A stretch of 64,000 nucleotides of DNA from Rhodospirillum sp047263945. GTDB lineage: Bacteria > Pseudomonadota > Alphaproteobacteria > Rhodospirillales > Rhodospirillaceae. Each line of letters begins with the position of its first letter. Position 1 is the stretch's first letter. A model generated the notes under the pieces. That model made no database searches, had not been told where the DNA came from, and saw only the letters and a list, made by a program, of their open reading frames with translations. Shown one piece after another: positions 52,157 through 60,587 of the stretch. The position numbers and the translations under genes were made by a program. The stretch is taken from contig NZ_JBLAVB010000006.1 of assembly GCF_047263945.1 (NCBI RefSeq), positions 248,001-312,000 of the forward strand, read 5' to 3'.

Positions 52157-54070
52157 GTGAGCAAAGCCCCCTCCAAATCCAAGCGCGGCGCCAAGAAAAA
52201 GCCGCGCGAGGACATCCAGGACCTCGATATCGACGACTTCGACGAGGACGATGGCGCCCCCCTTTTCGGTTCAAATACCGGAGAGGGGGACGACTTCATT
52301 GATGACTTGGCTGATGGTGACATCGGGGACGACCTGGGCAACCCTATGGGTCATGATGACTTTGATATGGATGCCTTGGACAGATTGGACTCCAATGCCC
52401 AGAAGAAGGGTGGCGGTCCTCTGGGAAAGTTAAAGGGACTGTTCAAAGGGAAGAGCGACCGCTTTGATGACGATGATCCCCATTACCGGGATCGTGACGA
52501 CGATGACGAAGGGCGGGGACGGATGATTCTCCACGGCCTCGCCGTTCTGCTACTCGGCGGCGCCCTGATCGGCGGCTACATGGCTGTGTCTGGGTCGGGA
52601 GAGGAAAGCAAGGACGCCGTTGGCTCCGTGAACACTCACCATCCCTTGCCGTCAACTCCCGCCGACGGTCTGATGACCCCACCGACCCAGCCCCCCACCT
52701 CGGGAGAGAGTGGTGGACCGGAGCAGGTAACCACAGATCGCTCCCTTGAGCGACGCCCCTGGCTGAACGACGGCACAGCACCCCCATCCCAGAACCCTGC
52801 CCCCCCTGCGGCACAAACGACAGCTCCCGCTCCCCAGGCTATGGCCGCCGCCGAACCGGTCCCCGCACAGCCGGACGCGACAGCCCCACCTGCAGCTGTT
52901 TCAGCCGAGACCGCCCCACAAGCGGTCACCCCCACATCGATGTCGGATTCCAGCCCTGAGCCCGCAGCACCGACCCAGGCTCCTGCTCCTGGGGACATCA
53001 GAGGGAATTCTGAAGCCGCTCCCGTGGCAACATCGCCGAACCAACCGGCGATGACATCGCCCAGCCAACAACCAAGCAAAGGCAATCCAGTCGGTGGAAC
53101 TGGAAACGGGACATCCGCTTTCCAGCGACCAGCGGGCCAGCTTCTTCCCACGCCATCGGCGCCCCCACCTCCCACCCCGCCCTTCCCCGTGGAGGACGGC
53201 TACCGCCCCGGCCGCATGCCCAGCTATGCTGATTTGCCTGCGGCGGGCAGCTTAGGCGGCACGCCCCTTCCGGATGCCCCTCTGACTGAGTTGTTGCGCA
53301 CCTCGGAAAGCGGCCTCCTGCCCGTGATTGCCGAAGACGGTCGCATGCCATGGCGCACCTACGCCCGCCCCTTCACTGGAGACCCCACCCTCCCGCGGAT
53401 CGCCATCATTGTTGACGGCCTGGGTTTGCGCAACGATGCGACCGAAGCGGCCATCGGCCAAACACCGCCCGATGTCACCCTGGCTTTCAGCCCCTATGCG
53501 GAAAACTTGGCCGTCTGGATGGGGCGGGCACGTCAGATGGGTCATGAGACCCTGCTGGACTTACCCGTGGAACCCCTGGGTTTCCCCGCCATGGACCCGG
53601 GTCCCCTGGCCCTTTTGTCCCCCATCGCCGAATTGGAAAACCGCAAACGCTTGGACTCCGTTTTGGGCCGCGCCGGGGGATACGTGGGTCTTCTGGCCAC
53701 AGCCGCCGGTCGCTTCACAGACACCGCCGCGACCATGCGCCCCCTGCTCCAATCCTTGAAAGCCAGAGGGCTGCTTTACGTCCACCGGGGAGATGTGGCC
53801 GCAGTGAACGCCAATAACGACGTTGTGCCTCCGGTGAACCGGGTGACCGTAGAAATCGACCAGAACCCCTTCCAACGGGCCATCGACAGCCGTTTGACTT
53901 ACCTGGAGGAAGAAGCCCGGGCCCAAGGCTTCGCGATCGGCGTCATCGGCACCTCGCCAGTCGCCCTCTACCGCCTGACCCGTTGGCTGAGCACCTTGCA
54001 AAGCAAGGGCTTCGCCCTGGCGCCCGTATCAGCCGTGATGTTGACCGGAGAAAGAGGACCAACCCAATGA
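52157..54070 (+). CDS. Divergent polysaccharide deacetylase (YibQ/DUF610) with disordered linker
   Basis: 637 residues from GTG 52157. The N-terminal 110 residues are highly charged and cytoplasmic (DIQDLDIDDFDEDDGAPLFG), then one membrane helix (GLAVLLLGGALIGGYMAV, about 124-141), a roughly 220-residue Pro/Ala/Ser/Thr-rich periplasmic linker, and the C-terminal divergent polysaccharide deacetylase domain (PRIAIIVDGLGLRNDATEAA onward, to LYRLTRWLSTLQSKGFALAP). The linker and acidic head make it much longer than enterobacterial YibQ. It lies between ctpA and rppH, in the conserved envC-ctpA-yibQ context. Confidence 0.9.
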   Translation: MSKAPSKSKRGAKKKPREDIQDLDIDDFDEDDGAPLFGSNTGEGDDFIDDLADGDIGDDLGNPMGHDDFDMDALDRLDSNAQKKGGGPLGKLKGLFKGKSDRFDDDDPHYRDRDDDDEGRGRMILHGLAVLLLGGALIGGYMAVSGSGEESKDAVGSVNTHHPLPSTPADGLMTPPTQPPTSGESGGPEQVTTDRSLERRPWLNDGTAPPSQNPAPPAAQTTAPAPQAMAAAEPVPAQPDATAPPAAVSAETAPQAVTPTSMSDSSPEPAAPTQAPAPGDIRGNSEAAPVATSPNQPAMTSPSQQPSKGNPVGGTGNGTSAFQRPAGQLLPTPSAPPPPTPPFPVEDGYRPGRMPSYADLPAAGSLGGTPLPDAPLTELLRTSESGLLPVIAEDGRMPWRTYARPFTGDPTLPRIAIIVDGLGLRNDATEAAIGQTPPDVTLAFSPYAENLAVWMGRARQMGHETLLDLPVEPLGFPAMDPGPLALLSPIAELENRKRLDSVLGRAGGYVGLLATAAGRFTDTAATMRPLLQSLKARGLLYVHRGDVAAVNANNDVVPPVNRVTVEIDQNPFQRAIDSRLTYLEEEARAQGFAIGVIGTSPVALYRLTRWLSTLQSKGFALAPVSAVMLTGERGPTQ

Positions 54071-54537
54071 CCAGCGAGCTTCCCTACCGCCGAGGTGTGG
54101 GCATCATGCTCCTCAACCAAGCAGGCCAAGTCTTTGTCGGCCAGCGGATCGATACCCCCGACGCTTGGCAGATGCCCCAGGGAGGCATAGACCGGGGCGA
54201 GGACCCCGAAGACGCCGCTTTTCGGGAGTTGGAAGAGGAAATCGGCACAAACGCAGCGACCATACTGGGCGAAACCGAGGACTGGCTGCGCTACGATCTA
54301 CCCCCCGATATCCAGAAAAAGGTCTGGAAGGGCAAGTACCGGGGACAGGAGCAGAAGTGGTACGCCATGCGTCTGGCTGGTCCGGACAGGCTGATCGACA
54401 TCGAAACCGACCATCCCGAATTCGACGCCTGGAAGTGGGTCCCCCTGGACCAGTTGATCCCGTTGATCGTGCCCTTCAAGCGGGCACTTTATACCGATGT
54501 GATCGCCGCTCTAGGACCATACGTCAAATCAGCGTAG
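54067..54537 (+). CDS. rppH: RNA pyrophosphohydrolase
   Basis: 156-residue Nudix hydrolase that removes pyrophosphate from 5'-triphosphate RNA to start decay (or hydrolyses dinucleoside polyphosphates). The start YRRGVGIMLLNQAGQVFVGQ and Nudix box GGIDRGEDPEDAAFRELEEE-IG are complete, followed by KKVWKGKYRGQEQKWYAMRL. ATG 54067 overlaps the upstream stop (ATGA); upstream in-frame residues belong to the previous gene's shadow. Last gene of the gpmI operon. Confidence 0.97.
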   Translation: MTSELPYRRGVGIMLLNQAGQVFVGQRIDTPDAWQMPQGGIDRGEDPEDAAFRELEEEIGTNAATILGETEDWLRYDLPPDIQKKVWKGKYRGQEQKWYAMRLAGPDRLIDIETDHPEFDAWKWVPLDQLIPLIVPFKRALYTDVIAALGPYVKSA

Positions 54538-55028
54538 CTATATCCTTGCGCGCTTTTCACTAAGAAAACCTCCCCGAAGTGTGTTAGGCTGGTGGTTCGC
54601 CAATGCATGTCGCATGAAATGCGAATCACGTGCCATGCAATCAGCGTCCGACAGTGAAGCTAATCGTAGCGGCACTCTGCCCCAGATTGCTTTGGATTTG
54701 ACATAAATTTTATCCGTAGAGTATTAAACGGAAAGCCGGTTCTCATTTTTCCGCTCGATACTCTCGTCTTCATGGAGCGAAACCCATCGAGCACGACAAT
54801 CAACAGACAGAGAACGGCCGCACGACGCACCCTCCGGTTACGATAGAGAAACCGCGAGAGGACACGCGTCACTTTCCCTTCAAACCTCTATGGAAACGTC
54901 GTTCCCGGCCCTTGGGCTCAAAGAAAACGGAAGCCCCACCCTTATCAGATGAAGGGGACAACCAGGACCGGACCTTCACCCGCATGGCCGGTCACGGCAC
55001 AACGGACTTCTAAACCGAGGGCATCGCC
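54538..55028. repeat. Intergenic spacer with decayed palindromic repeats
   Basis: 491 bp without a supported gene. 54600-54715 is a degraded copy of the element at 61811-61937 (shared GATTCACG-like core, GAAGCAAATCGT-like and CAGATTGCT..GGATTTG segments). 54716-54768 is a degenerate AGAGCATCG-type hairpin (GAGTATTAAACGG..CCGCTCGATACTC). TTGACA occurs at about 54697 but no paired -10 is convincing. Confidence 0.5.
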
Positions 55029-55988
55029 ATGTTTTCCGAGCTTCCCAAACTGATTGGCCGGGCCTTTCTGATCGGACAAGTGCTTCCCGGGACTCTTTTG
55101 ACCTTCGGGCTTTGGTCGGCTTTCGCTCCTGGCACCATTATTGACACCATCAAGCTGGCCAATGGTGTTTCGGGAACGGCGGCCGCCCTTGTTATTCTTT
55201 GGTTGGTGGCCATCGCGCTCTCGGCCATCAACCGCCCCCTGATCCGCCTTCTCCAGGGCTATCCCTTTCGCCCTCTGACTTGGGCCGCAAAACGTGCCTA
55301 TGCGCGGGAGGCCGCCCCCTATTTCGCCGAAGCAGCCCGGCTGGAGGCAGCCCGACAAACGGACCCCACAGCCAAGCCGAAGCTCCCGGACTTGAACGGC
55401 GGGTTACAGCGGGCCGTCACCCATTACCCGGATGCTCCCCGGTTCCTGCTGCCCACCAGCCTTGGCAATATCATGCGCGCCTATGAGGTCTATCCGCGAA
55501 TCCTCTACGGATTGGATTCCGTGCCAGCTTGGCCTCGTATTGTGGAGGTCTTACCCAAGGAAACCCTCTCACGCCTGGAGGAAAGCCGAGGCCTCCTCAA
55601 TTTCGGAGCCAATCTGGTCTTCGCCTCCACCGTTGTGGTGCTCGCCACACTGCTGTCCCGGCTGATGAATCCTCCCCATCCCATCCACTCGAATCTGTTG
55701 AGCCTTGCCATCCTCTCCCATCCCCTGGGATGGGCCGTGGCCAGGAACGCAGCCCACACCTGGGGGGATCAGTGCCGGGCGGTCTTCGACCTCCATCGCG
55801 GAGATCTGGCCGAAGCATTGGGCCTGATACTCCCCTCCGATCCTGCACAGGAACGAATCATGTGGCGTGCCTTCAGCCGTATGACCCTCTACCGATTGCC
55901 CTCTGCGGCGGACGAACTGGCGCGCTTCCGCGCCCCACAAACCGCCGAAGCCCAGACGTACAAAACCAACGAAGACCACCTGCCATAA
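55029..55988 (+). CDS. Membrane protein of unknown function
   Basis: 319 residues with hydrophobic segments near 12-33 (AFLIGQVLPGTLLTFGLWSA), 47-66 (GTAAALVILWLVAIALSAIN), a pair at about 193-212 (FGANLVFASTVVVLATLLSR) and 224-240. Between them is a soluble region with HYPDAPRFLLPTSLGNIMRA, then YEVYPRILYGLDSVPAWPRI. Similar P-T-x-L-G-N-x-x-R-A..Y-G-x-D..W-P-R stretches occur in other uncharacterised bacterial membrane proteins. No signal peptide or enzyme motif. ATG 55029 has GAGGG upstream. It is monocistronic. Confidence 0.8.
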   Translation: MFSELPKLIGRAFLIGQVLPGTLLTFGLWSAFAPGTIIDTIKLANGVSGTAAALVILWLVAIALSAINRPLIRLLQGYPFRPLTWAAKRAYAREAAPYFAEAARLEAARQTDPTAKPKLPDLNGGLQRAVTHYPDAPRFLLPTSLGNIMRAYEVYPRILYGLDSVPAWPRIVEVLPKETLSRLEESRGLLNFGANLVFASTVVVLATLLSRLMNPPHPIHSNLLSLAILSHPLGWAVARNAAHTWGDQCRAVFDLHRGDLAEALGLILPSDPAQERIMWRAFSRMTLYRLPSAADELARFRAPQTAEAQTYKTNEDHLP

Positions 55989-56157
55989 GCAGGTATGTGT
56001 TTTTTGCATAACTTACATATCAAGATGCGCATTTAAATCATGTCGAATTCTGGACTATGAGACAAGAGGGTCTGTCCGGCGAGAGGGGCGGACCCACCCC
56101 AGGGTTGAGGCCACCCCCGCCCACCTGGGCCAATCAAAAAATGTCCAGGAGGAACCC

Positions 56158-57681
56158 ATGACCCTCATCCAATCCAGCCGTATCCAGAATGCCGCCCTGT
56201 CCGCCAAGGTAGTCACTGCGGAGGAGGCCATCGCCCATATCAGCCCCGGGGACACCCTGGGCCTTTCGGGCTTCACCGGTTCTGGCTATCCCAAGGCCGT
56301 GCCGCTGGCCCTGGCGGCCCATATGGAAGCCGAGCACGCCAAGGGATCGCCTTTCCGCGTCCAGGTGTGGACCGGCGCCTCCACGGGACCGGAACTCGAT
56401 GGGGCCCTGTCCAAGGCCGATGGCATCGAATTCCGCCTGCCCTACAATTCCGACCCCATCGCCCGGGAGAAGATCAACAGCGGGCAGATGAACTACTTCG
56501 ACATGCACCTCAGCCAGGTGGCCCCCATGGCTTGGCAAGGGTTCCTGGGAGAGCTGGACGTGGCCGTGGTCGAGGTTGCGGGCATCCGGCCCGATGGCTC
56601 ACTGATCCCCTCCTCTTCCGTCGGCAACAACAAGACCTGGTTGGACCGGGCCAAGCGGGTGATTCTGGAGGTCAACTCCTGGCAGAACCAGGCCCTGGAA
56701 GGCATGCACGACATCTACTACGGCACGGCCCTGCCGCCTAACCGCAAGCCCATTCCCCTGATTCACCCCGATGACCGCATTGGCCAGTCCACCTTCCGCT
56801 GCGATCCCGACAAGATCGTCGCCATTGTCGAGACCGAAGCCCCAGACCGCAATTTGCCCTTCGCCAAGCCAGACGCCAATGCCAAGGCCATCGCCGCCCA
56901 TCTGCTCGACTTCCTGGAACATGAAGTCCGCTTCGGTCGAATGCCCGCTTCGCTTCTGCCCCTTCAATCCGGCGTGGGCAATGTGGCCAATGCGGTTCTG
57001 TCCGGGCTGTTGGACAGCCGGTTCGAGGACCTGACCTCCTATACCGAAGTGATCCAGGATGGCATGATCGACCTGCTGGACGCGGGCAAGCTGCGCATGG
57101 CTTCGGCCACGGCCTTCTCCCTCAGCCCCGAGGCGGCAGCCCGGCTGAATAGCAATATGGCGCAGTATCGAGATCGGATGATTCTGCGTCCCCAGGAGAT
57201 CAGCAACCATCCGGAGCTGATCCGACGCCTGGGTTGTATCGCCATGAATGGCCTGATCGAAGCCGATATCTATGGCAATGTAAACTCCACCCATGTGATG
57301 GGGTCGCGCATTCAGAACGGCATTGGCGGCTCCGGCGATTTCGCCCGCAACGCCTATGTCTCGATTTTCCTCACGCCCTCAACGGCCAAGGGTGGGGCCA
57401 TCTCCGCCATCGTTCCCCAGGTCGCCCATGTGGACCACATCACCCAGGACGTTCAGGTGATCGTCACGGAACAGGGCTTGGCCGACCTGCGCGGTCTGGC
57501 CCCCCGCCAAAGGTCAAAGCTGATCATCGAGACCTGCGCCCATCCCGATTTCCGCCCGGCCCTGCGGGACTATCTGGCCCGTGCCGAGAAAGAAAGCTAC
57601 GGTGGGCATGCCCCCGGCCTTCCCCGGGAGGCCCTGTCCTGGCACCAGCGCTTCATCGACACCGGGAGCATGCGGACCTAG
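56158..57681 (+). CDS. Succinate CoA-transferase / acetyl-CoA hydrolase family
   Basis: 507-residue class I CoA-transferase of the AarC/Cat1/ScpC group. Catalytic Glu297 is in TSYTEVIQDGMIDLLDAGK; GSGYPKAVPLALAAH, QSGVGNVANAVLSGL and GIGGSGDFARNAYVSIF are family motifs. Such enzymes move CoA between succinyl-CoA and acetate or propionate. Together with MmsA and methylmalonyl-CoA mutase it could recycle CoA from succinyl-CoA to propionate or acetate. AGGAGGAACCC precedes ATG 56158. Its TAG stop is the first triplet of a repeat palindrome that fills the space to the next, converging gene. Confidence 0.95.
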   Translation: MTLIQSSRIQNAALSAKVVTAEEAIAHISPGDTLGLSGFTGSGYPKAVPLALAAHMEAEHAKGSPFRVQVWTGASTGPELDGALSKADGIEFRLPYNSDPIAREKINSGQMNYFDMHLSQVAPMAWQGFLGELDVAVVEVAGIRPDGSLIPSSSVGNNKTWLDRAKRVILEVNSWQNQALEGMHDIYYGTALPPNRKPIPLIHPDDRIGQSTFRCDPDKIVAIVETEAPDRNLPFAKPDANAKAIAAHLLDFLEHEVRFGRMPASLLPLQSGVGNVANAVLSGLLDSRFEDLTSYTEVIQDGMIDLLDAGKLRMASATAFSLSPEAAARLNSNMAQYRDRMILRPQEISNHPELIRRLGCIAMNGLIEADIYGNVNSTHVMGSRIQNGIGGSGDFARNAYVSIFLTPSTAKGGAISAIVPQVAHVDHITQDVQVIVTEQGLADLRGLAPRQRSKLIIETCAHPDFRPALRDYLARAEKESYGGHAPGLPREALSWHQRFIDTGSMRT

Positions 57682-57993
57682 AGTAGTCCGAAATCAAGAT
57701 GAACCACGTCTTGGCCAGGGTATACGACAGCGTCTCGTCTTTTTTGGGCGATAGCCCAAACCCATTTGGGGGCAAATGCCCCCAAATCCCCCTTTTTCTT
57801 TTATAGATAAGAGCCCGGGGTCTGGGGCCTTTCGGCCAGTAACTGCCTGGGGTCTGGGGCCTTTCGGCCAGTAACTGCCTGGGGTCTGGGGCCTTTCGGC
57901 CCCAGTGGGGGACGGGGCAAAGCCCCGTGACGGGAAAACCCCCGGATGATGTGTACCTTGCGTCTTGGCCCAACTTGATCTCGAAGCACTCTA
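57679..57993. repeat. TAGAG palindrome split by type-1 element copy G (three 32-bp units)
   Basis: The outer arms are TAGAGTAGTCCGAAATCAAG (57679) and CTTGATCTCGAAGCACTCTA (57974-57993), a palindrome whose ends are the stop codons of both converging genes. Inside is a type-1 element (57717-57960) bounded by AGGGTATACGACAG and ATGATGTGTACCTT. The 10-mer CGTCTTGGCC is present on each side (57707-57716 and 57961-57970), an exact flanking duplication. The inner unit repeats with a 32-bp period from 57816, 57848 and 57880, with AGTAACTGC as linker in place of the AATAAACAC of copy C. Confidence 0.85.
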
Positions 57994-58497
57994 GCTTCGT
58001 GCACTGCGTTCAAGGAGGCCCTTGATCTCCTCAGACGGATTGCCTTCCAAAATGGCCCGAACCTGGAGCAGAATCGGGTCATCCGGAGCATCTCGCAACC
58101 GATCAACCACCGACCAAGCGGATTTGTAACTCATGGCCGTCTCCCGCTGGATCCGCGCGGCGAGTCCCCCTCGGGGGGCAGTTAAATACAGAACCATGGC
58201 CTGCAGCCATCGGGCGGTGGACAGATTCGACCGCTCCAGCAAAGTGCCCTGGCGGGCGGTGAACTGCTTGCGGCAACGGGCGCATTTGAAACGCAAACGA
58301 GCCACCTCGGCGTTGGCCATTCGATAAGACCGACGAAATTCGCAATGAACACAGGGACGACGGCCCGTCGGCCACCGCAAATGCTCCAGCAAGGTTTCCA
58401 CCTCCATCGTATCAGCACGCTCCAGGAAGGTGCTAAGGCGTTCCTCACCCCGCTCCCCTGCTTTACCGCACCGATCAGCAAAACCATCCACGTGCAT
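57991..58497 (-). CDS. IS1595-type transposase N-terminal domains without a DDE domain
   Basis: 168 residues. LEHLRWPTGRRPCVHCEFRR and RFKCARCRKQFTARQGTLLE form the zinc ribbon (two CxxC knuckles) that opens IS1595-family transposases, followed by the helical segment NLSTARWLQAMVLYLTAPRG and ETAMSYKSAWSVVDRLRDAP. The DDE/DxxNxxxK nuclease domain that should follow is absent: the frame ends after GLLERSARS, with the TAG of the repeat palindrome. It is either a truncated transposase or a domesticated DNA-binding protein. The frame is clean, with ordinary codon use. The start could be ATG 58497 or ATG 58407. Confidence 0.75.
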   Translation of the reverse strand: MHVDGFADRCGKAGERGEERLSTFLERADTMEVETLLEHLRWPTGRRPCVHCEFRRSYRMANAEVARLRFKCARCRKQFTARQGTLLERSNLSTARWLQAMVLYLTAPRGGLAARIQRETAMSYKSAWSVVDRLRDAPDDPILLQVRAILEGNPSEEIKGLLERSARS

Positions 58498-59271
58498 CTT
58501 TCCATCCCCGGCAAGACCATAATCCGAGTATGGTGTTGGATTTGATAATCATTCGCAATGACAAATTAAAATGAGACTTAATATTATTACCTTTAAAGAC
58601 CCATGGATCTCGTTGGAATTGGATCCCGTTTCACTCTAGGGCCCGTTGACGTTTGTCAGACTGTCGAAACCGTCTTTTTTTGTCATTCCCGCATGCGCGC
58701 CAAGGGATGCACGTTTCTCGAGTTCACTGTGACGCGGACGTAACGTTTTGTTTTTACTCGTCATTCCCGCGTACCCGGGAATCCAGGGTGGGGAGAACCA
58801 GCGGCGGCGATTGACGCATCCTGACGTGCTAGACCAAACCGCCTTAAATCGGAATCGATTTAAGGCGGTTTGGTCTAGAGTCAACAGGTTGAGCATCGAG
58901 CGGACCGGAAAACCGGTTCCCACTTTTCCGCTCGATGCTCTAAGCGCCAATACCAGAGAAATCAACCCTGGATGCCCGTTTTCACGGTCATGACGAAATA
59001 AAAATGATCAGCCCTAAATAAAAGAAACGCGCATACCTGAGCGCGTTCGCGGGGATGACAAAGAAGAGAAGGAGTCGAAAGGGCTTTGACGCCAATCCCC
59101 GCAGGATGTTCATTTCAAGGTTCACTGGCAATCATAAACGTCAACTGGCCCTGGGGGACTGGAACTGGAACTGGATCCAGATCTCGACCGCCGAACTTGC
59201 CTGCGATGATACCCGTTCGATACCTGCTATGCCTTCAGCATGAGGCCTGAGGCCCTAAAAGGGCCCGTGCC
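58498..59271. repeat. Repeat-rich spacer: GTCATTCCCGC hairpins and type-2 copy 2
   Basis: No supported gene. 58560-58620 is AT-rich and precedes a half TAGAG repeat (TTTCACTCTAG at 58628-58638). 58675-58795 has two GTCATTCCCGC stems of the widespread ATTCCCGCG..CGGGAATCCA kind. 58829-58878 is a perfect 22-bp inverted repeat (CTAGACCAAACCGCC..TTAAATC arms, loop GGAATC), followed by hairpin I (58891-58941, GAGCATCGAGCGG..CCGCTCGATGCTC): together a type-2 element in minus orientation. 58942-59271 is unremarkable. Confidence 0.65.
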
Positions 59272-60078
59272 TCACGCTGCCAGGGATTTCGCTTTGCTGC
59301 GCATGTAGAACCACATGACATTGCCAGCCAAATCCCCCATCCGGCCCTGGGGTGACAAGCCCGCAGCCTTTAGGACCATATAGGCCACCCTTTGGGCATG
59401 GTGGCGTTGGTAGTTGGCGAAAACCCGAGCGGAGTATTCCCGATAGGCCTCGGCCCGAACATAGGGACGATCCGCATGGTTCGCACAATGATAGGCGAAG
59501 GGTAGCTCGTCGTCCTCGGTCTCCCGGATTCGCCCCAAGGCAACGAGAAGGCGGCGAATGACTCCCGTTCCTTCCCGCTCCAACAGAACATTCAAGGTGT
59601 CGAGGAACAGCTTGTAATGCCGGAATTCATCCGCAGCCACGCGCCGACAGATTTCCTTGAACACGGGCTCTTCCGACCGGTCCATCAGGGCCGAATAAAA
59701 AGAAGACGTTCCGGCCTCGACAATACAGCGGGCAACCATTTCCGATGTTTTGGATCCTCGCACGCTGGTATCCACATCCACGTCGATGGTGTACCCCTCC
59801 CGAAAGCGCAGTAGAACCTCAGCATAGTCGAAAGTTGGATCGGCCATTGCAGCCCATCGGCCCAGGGCCTCTCCGTGGCGCACTTCCTCCTCCGCCCATT
59901 GACCGATGGCTTCCCGAATGGTCGGCTCATCGTGAAACACCCGTGAAAGATATTGGCCATACAAACGACCATTGCTTTCCGTCAGGGCAGCGGCCTTCGC
60001 TATTTTCAGGGAATCCGCATTCACCCGACCGGGATCGAATGCATCCCAAGGGATATCGTCAAGTGACCAACTGCTCAT
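59272..60078 (-). CDS. Ferritin-like di-iron protein
   Basis: 268 residues, all-helical. Two carboxylate-His motifs of a ferritin-like di-iron fold are visible: WAEEEVRHGEALGRW (E-x-x-H) and AADEFRHYKLFLD (D-E-F-R-H), with bridging helices AALTESNGRLYGQYLSRVFH and MVARCIVEAGTSSFYSALMD. The arrangement is closer to acyl-ACP desaturase or rubrerythrin-like proteins than to storage ferritin. The reaction is unknown: desaturation, hydroxylation or peroxide reduction are possible. ATG 60078 is preferred over 60141, which would add a non-family leader; ribosome sites are weak for both. Confidence 0.85.
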   Translation of the reverse strand: MSSWSLDDIPWDAFDPGRVNADSLKIAKAAALTESNGRLYGQYLSRVFHDEPTIREAIGQWAEEEVRHGEALGRWAAMADPTFDYAEVLLRFREGYTIDVDVDTSVRGSKTSEMVARCIVEAGTSSFYSALMDRSEEPVFKEICRRVAADEFRHYKLFLDTLNVLLEREGTGVIRRLLVALGRIRETEDDELPFAYHCANHADRPYVRAEAYREYSARVFANYQRHHAQRVAYMVLKAAGLSPQGRMGDLAGNVMWFYMRSKAKSLAA

Positions 60079-60202
60079 GAACCGCTTATTCCCTGTCTTG
60101 ACCGAAGGACCCCAGGCATATAGGGCCGAATAATTCCTCACGCCATGTTCTCATTGCCCGGAACCAAAAGAAAGACGCCCTCCCAATCGCCGGAGGATCA
60201 AG

Positions 60203-60272
60203 AACATCGAGCGGAAAAGTGGGCACCGGTTTTCCGGTCCATTCGATGCTCAACTTGTCGAATCTAGATCGA
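60203..60272 (+). repeat. Type-2 repeat, truncated copy 3
   Basis: Hairpin I (CATCGAGCGGAAAAGTGGGC..CCATTCGATGCTC) plus the spacer AACTTGTCGAATCTAGATC; hairpin II is missing. It lies between the ferritin-like and DUF3253 genes. Confidence 0.65.
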
Positions 60273-60290
60273 AGGGGGTCCTCTCTGTCC

Positions 60291-60587
60291 TTAGATGTCC
60301 GCCGAGGGACCTCCCAACCGAATAACCCCTTTCACACCATCGGGTTCCACCGCCTTTCCCTTGCGATAGATGGTCAGCTTGCCATCACGGGCCATCTCCA
60401 GGGCCGTGCGCCGCACGGCGGGAAGGACCTTCCGCCAAGCGTCCACCTCCCCCTCCCACTCTGTCCGATCCGTCACCAAATGACGAGCCACATCAGAGGG
60501 ACAAAAGGTCTTCCCATCCCCCTGACGTTGGCAAAAGATTTCAATGGTGTCGCGGATCAGGGCAGCGGGGGGCATGGGGCGTGGCAT
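60291..60587 (-). CDS. DUF3253 family protein
   Basis: 98 residues matching the small DUF3253 winged-helix-like family: IRDTIEIFCQRQGDGKTFCP, SDVARHLVTDRTEWEGEVDA, WRKVLPAVRRTALEMARDGK, LTIYRKGKAVEPDGVKGVIR. Members are about 80-100 residues and of unknown role. ATG 60587 has AGGAG 7 bp upstream, and that ribosome site abuts the end of a type-2 repeat (CTCTAGAGCATCG), so the repeat lies in its promoter. Confidence 0.88.
   Translation of the reverse strand: MPRPMPPAALIRDTIEIFCQRQGDGKTFCPSDVARHLVTDRTEWEGEVDAWRKVLPAVRRTALEMARDGKLTIYRKGKAVEPDGVKGVIRLGGPSADI

Noticed and set aside
58636..58965. 109-codon minus-strand frame in the 58.6-59 kb spacer
   Set aside because: It is made entirely of read-through of repeat elements (GTCATTCCCGC and type-2 hairpins).
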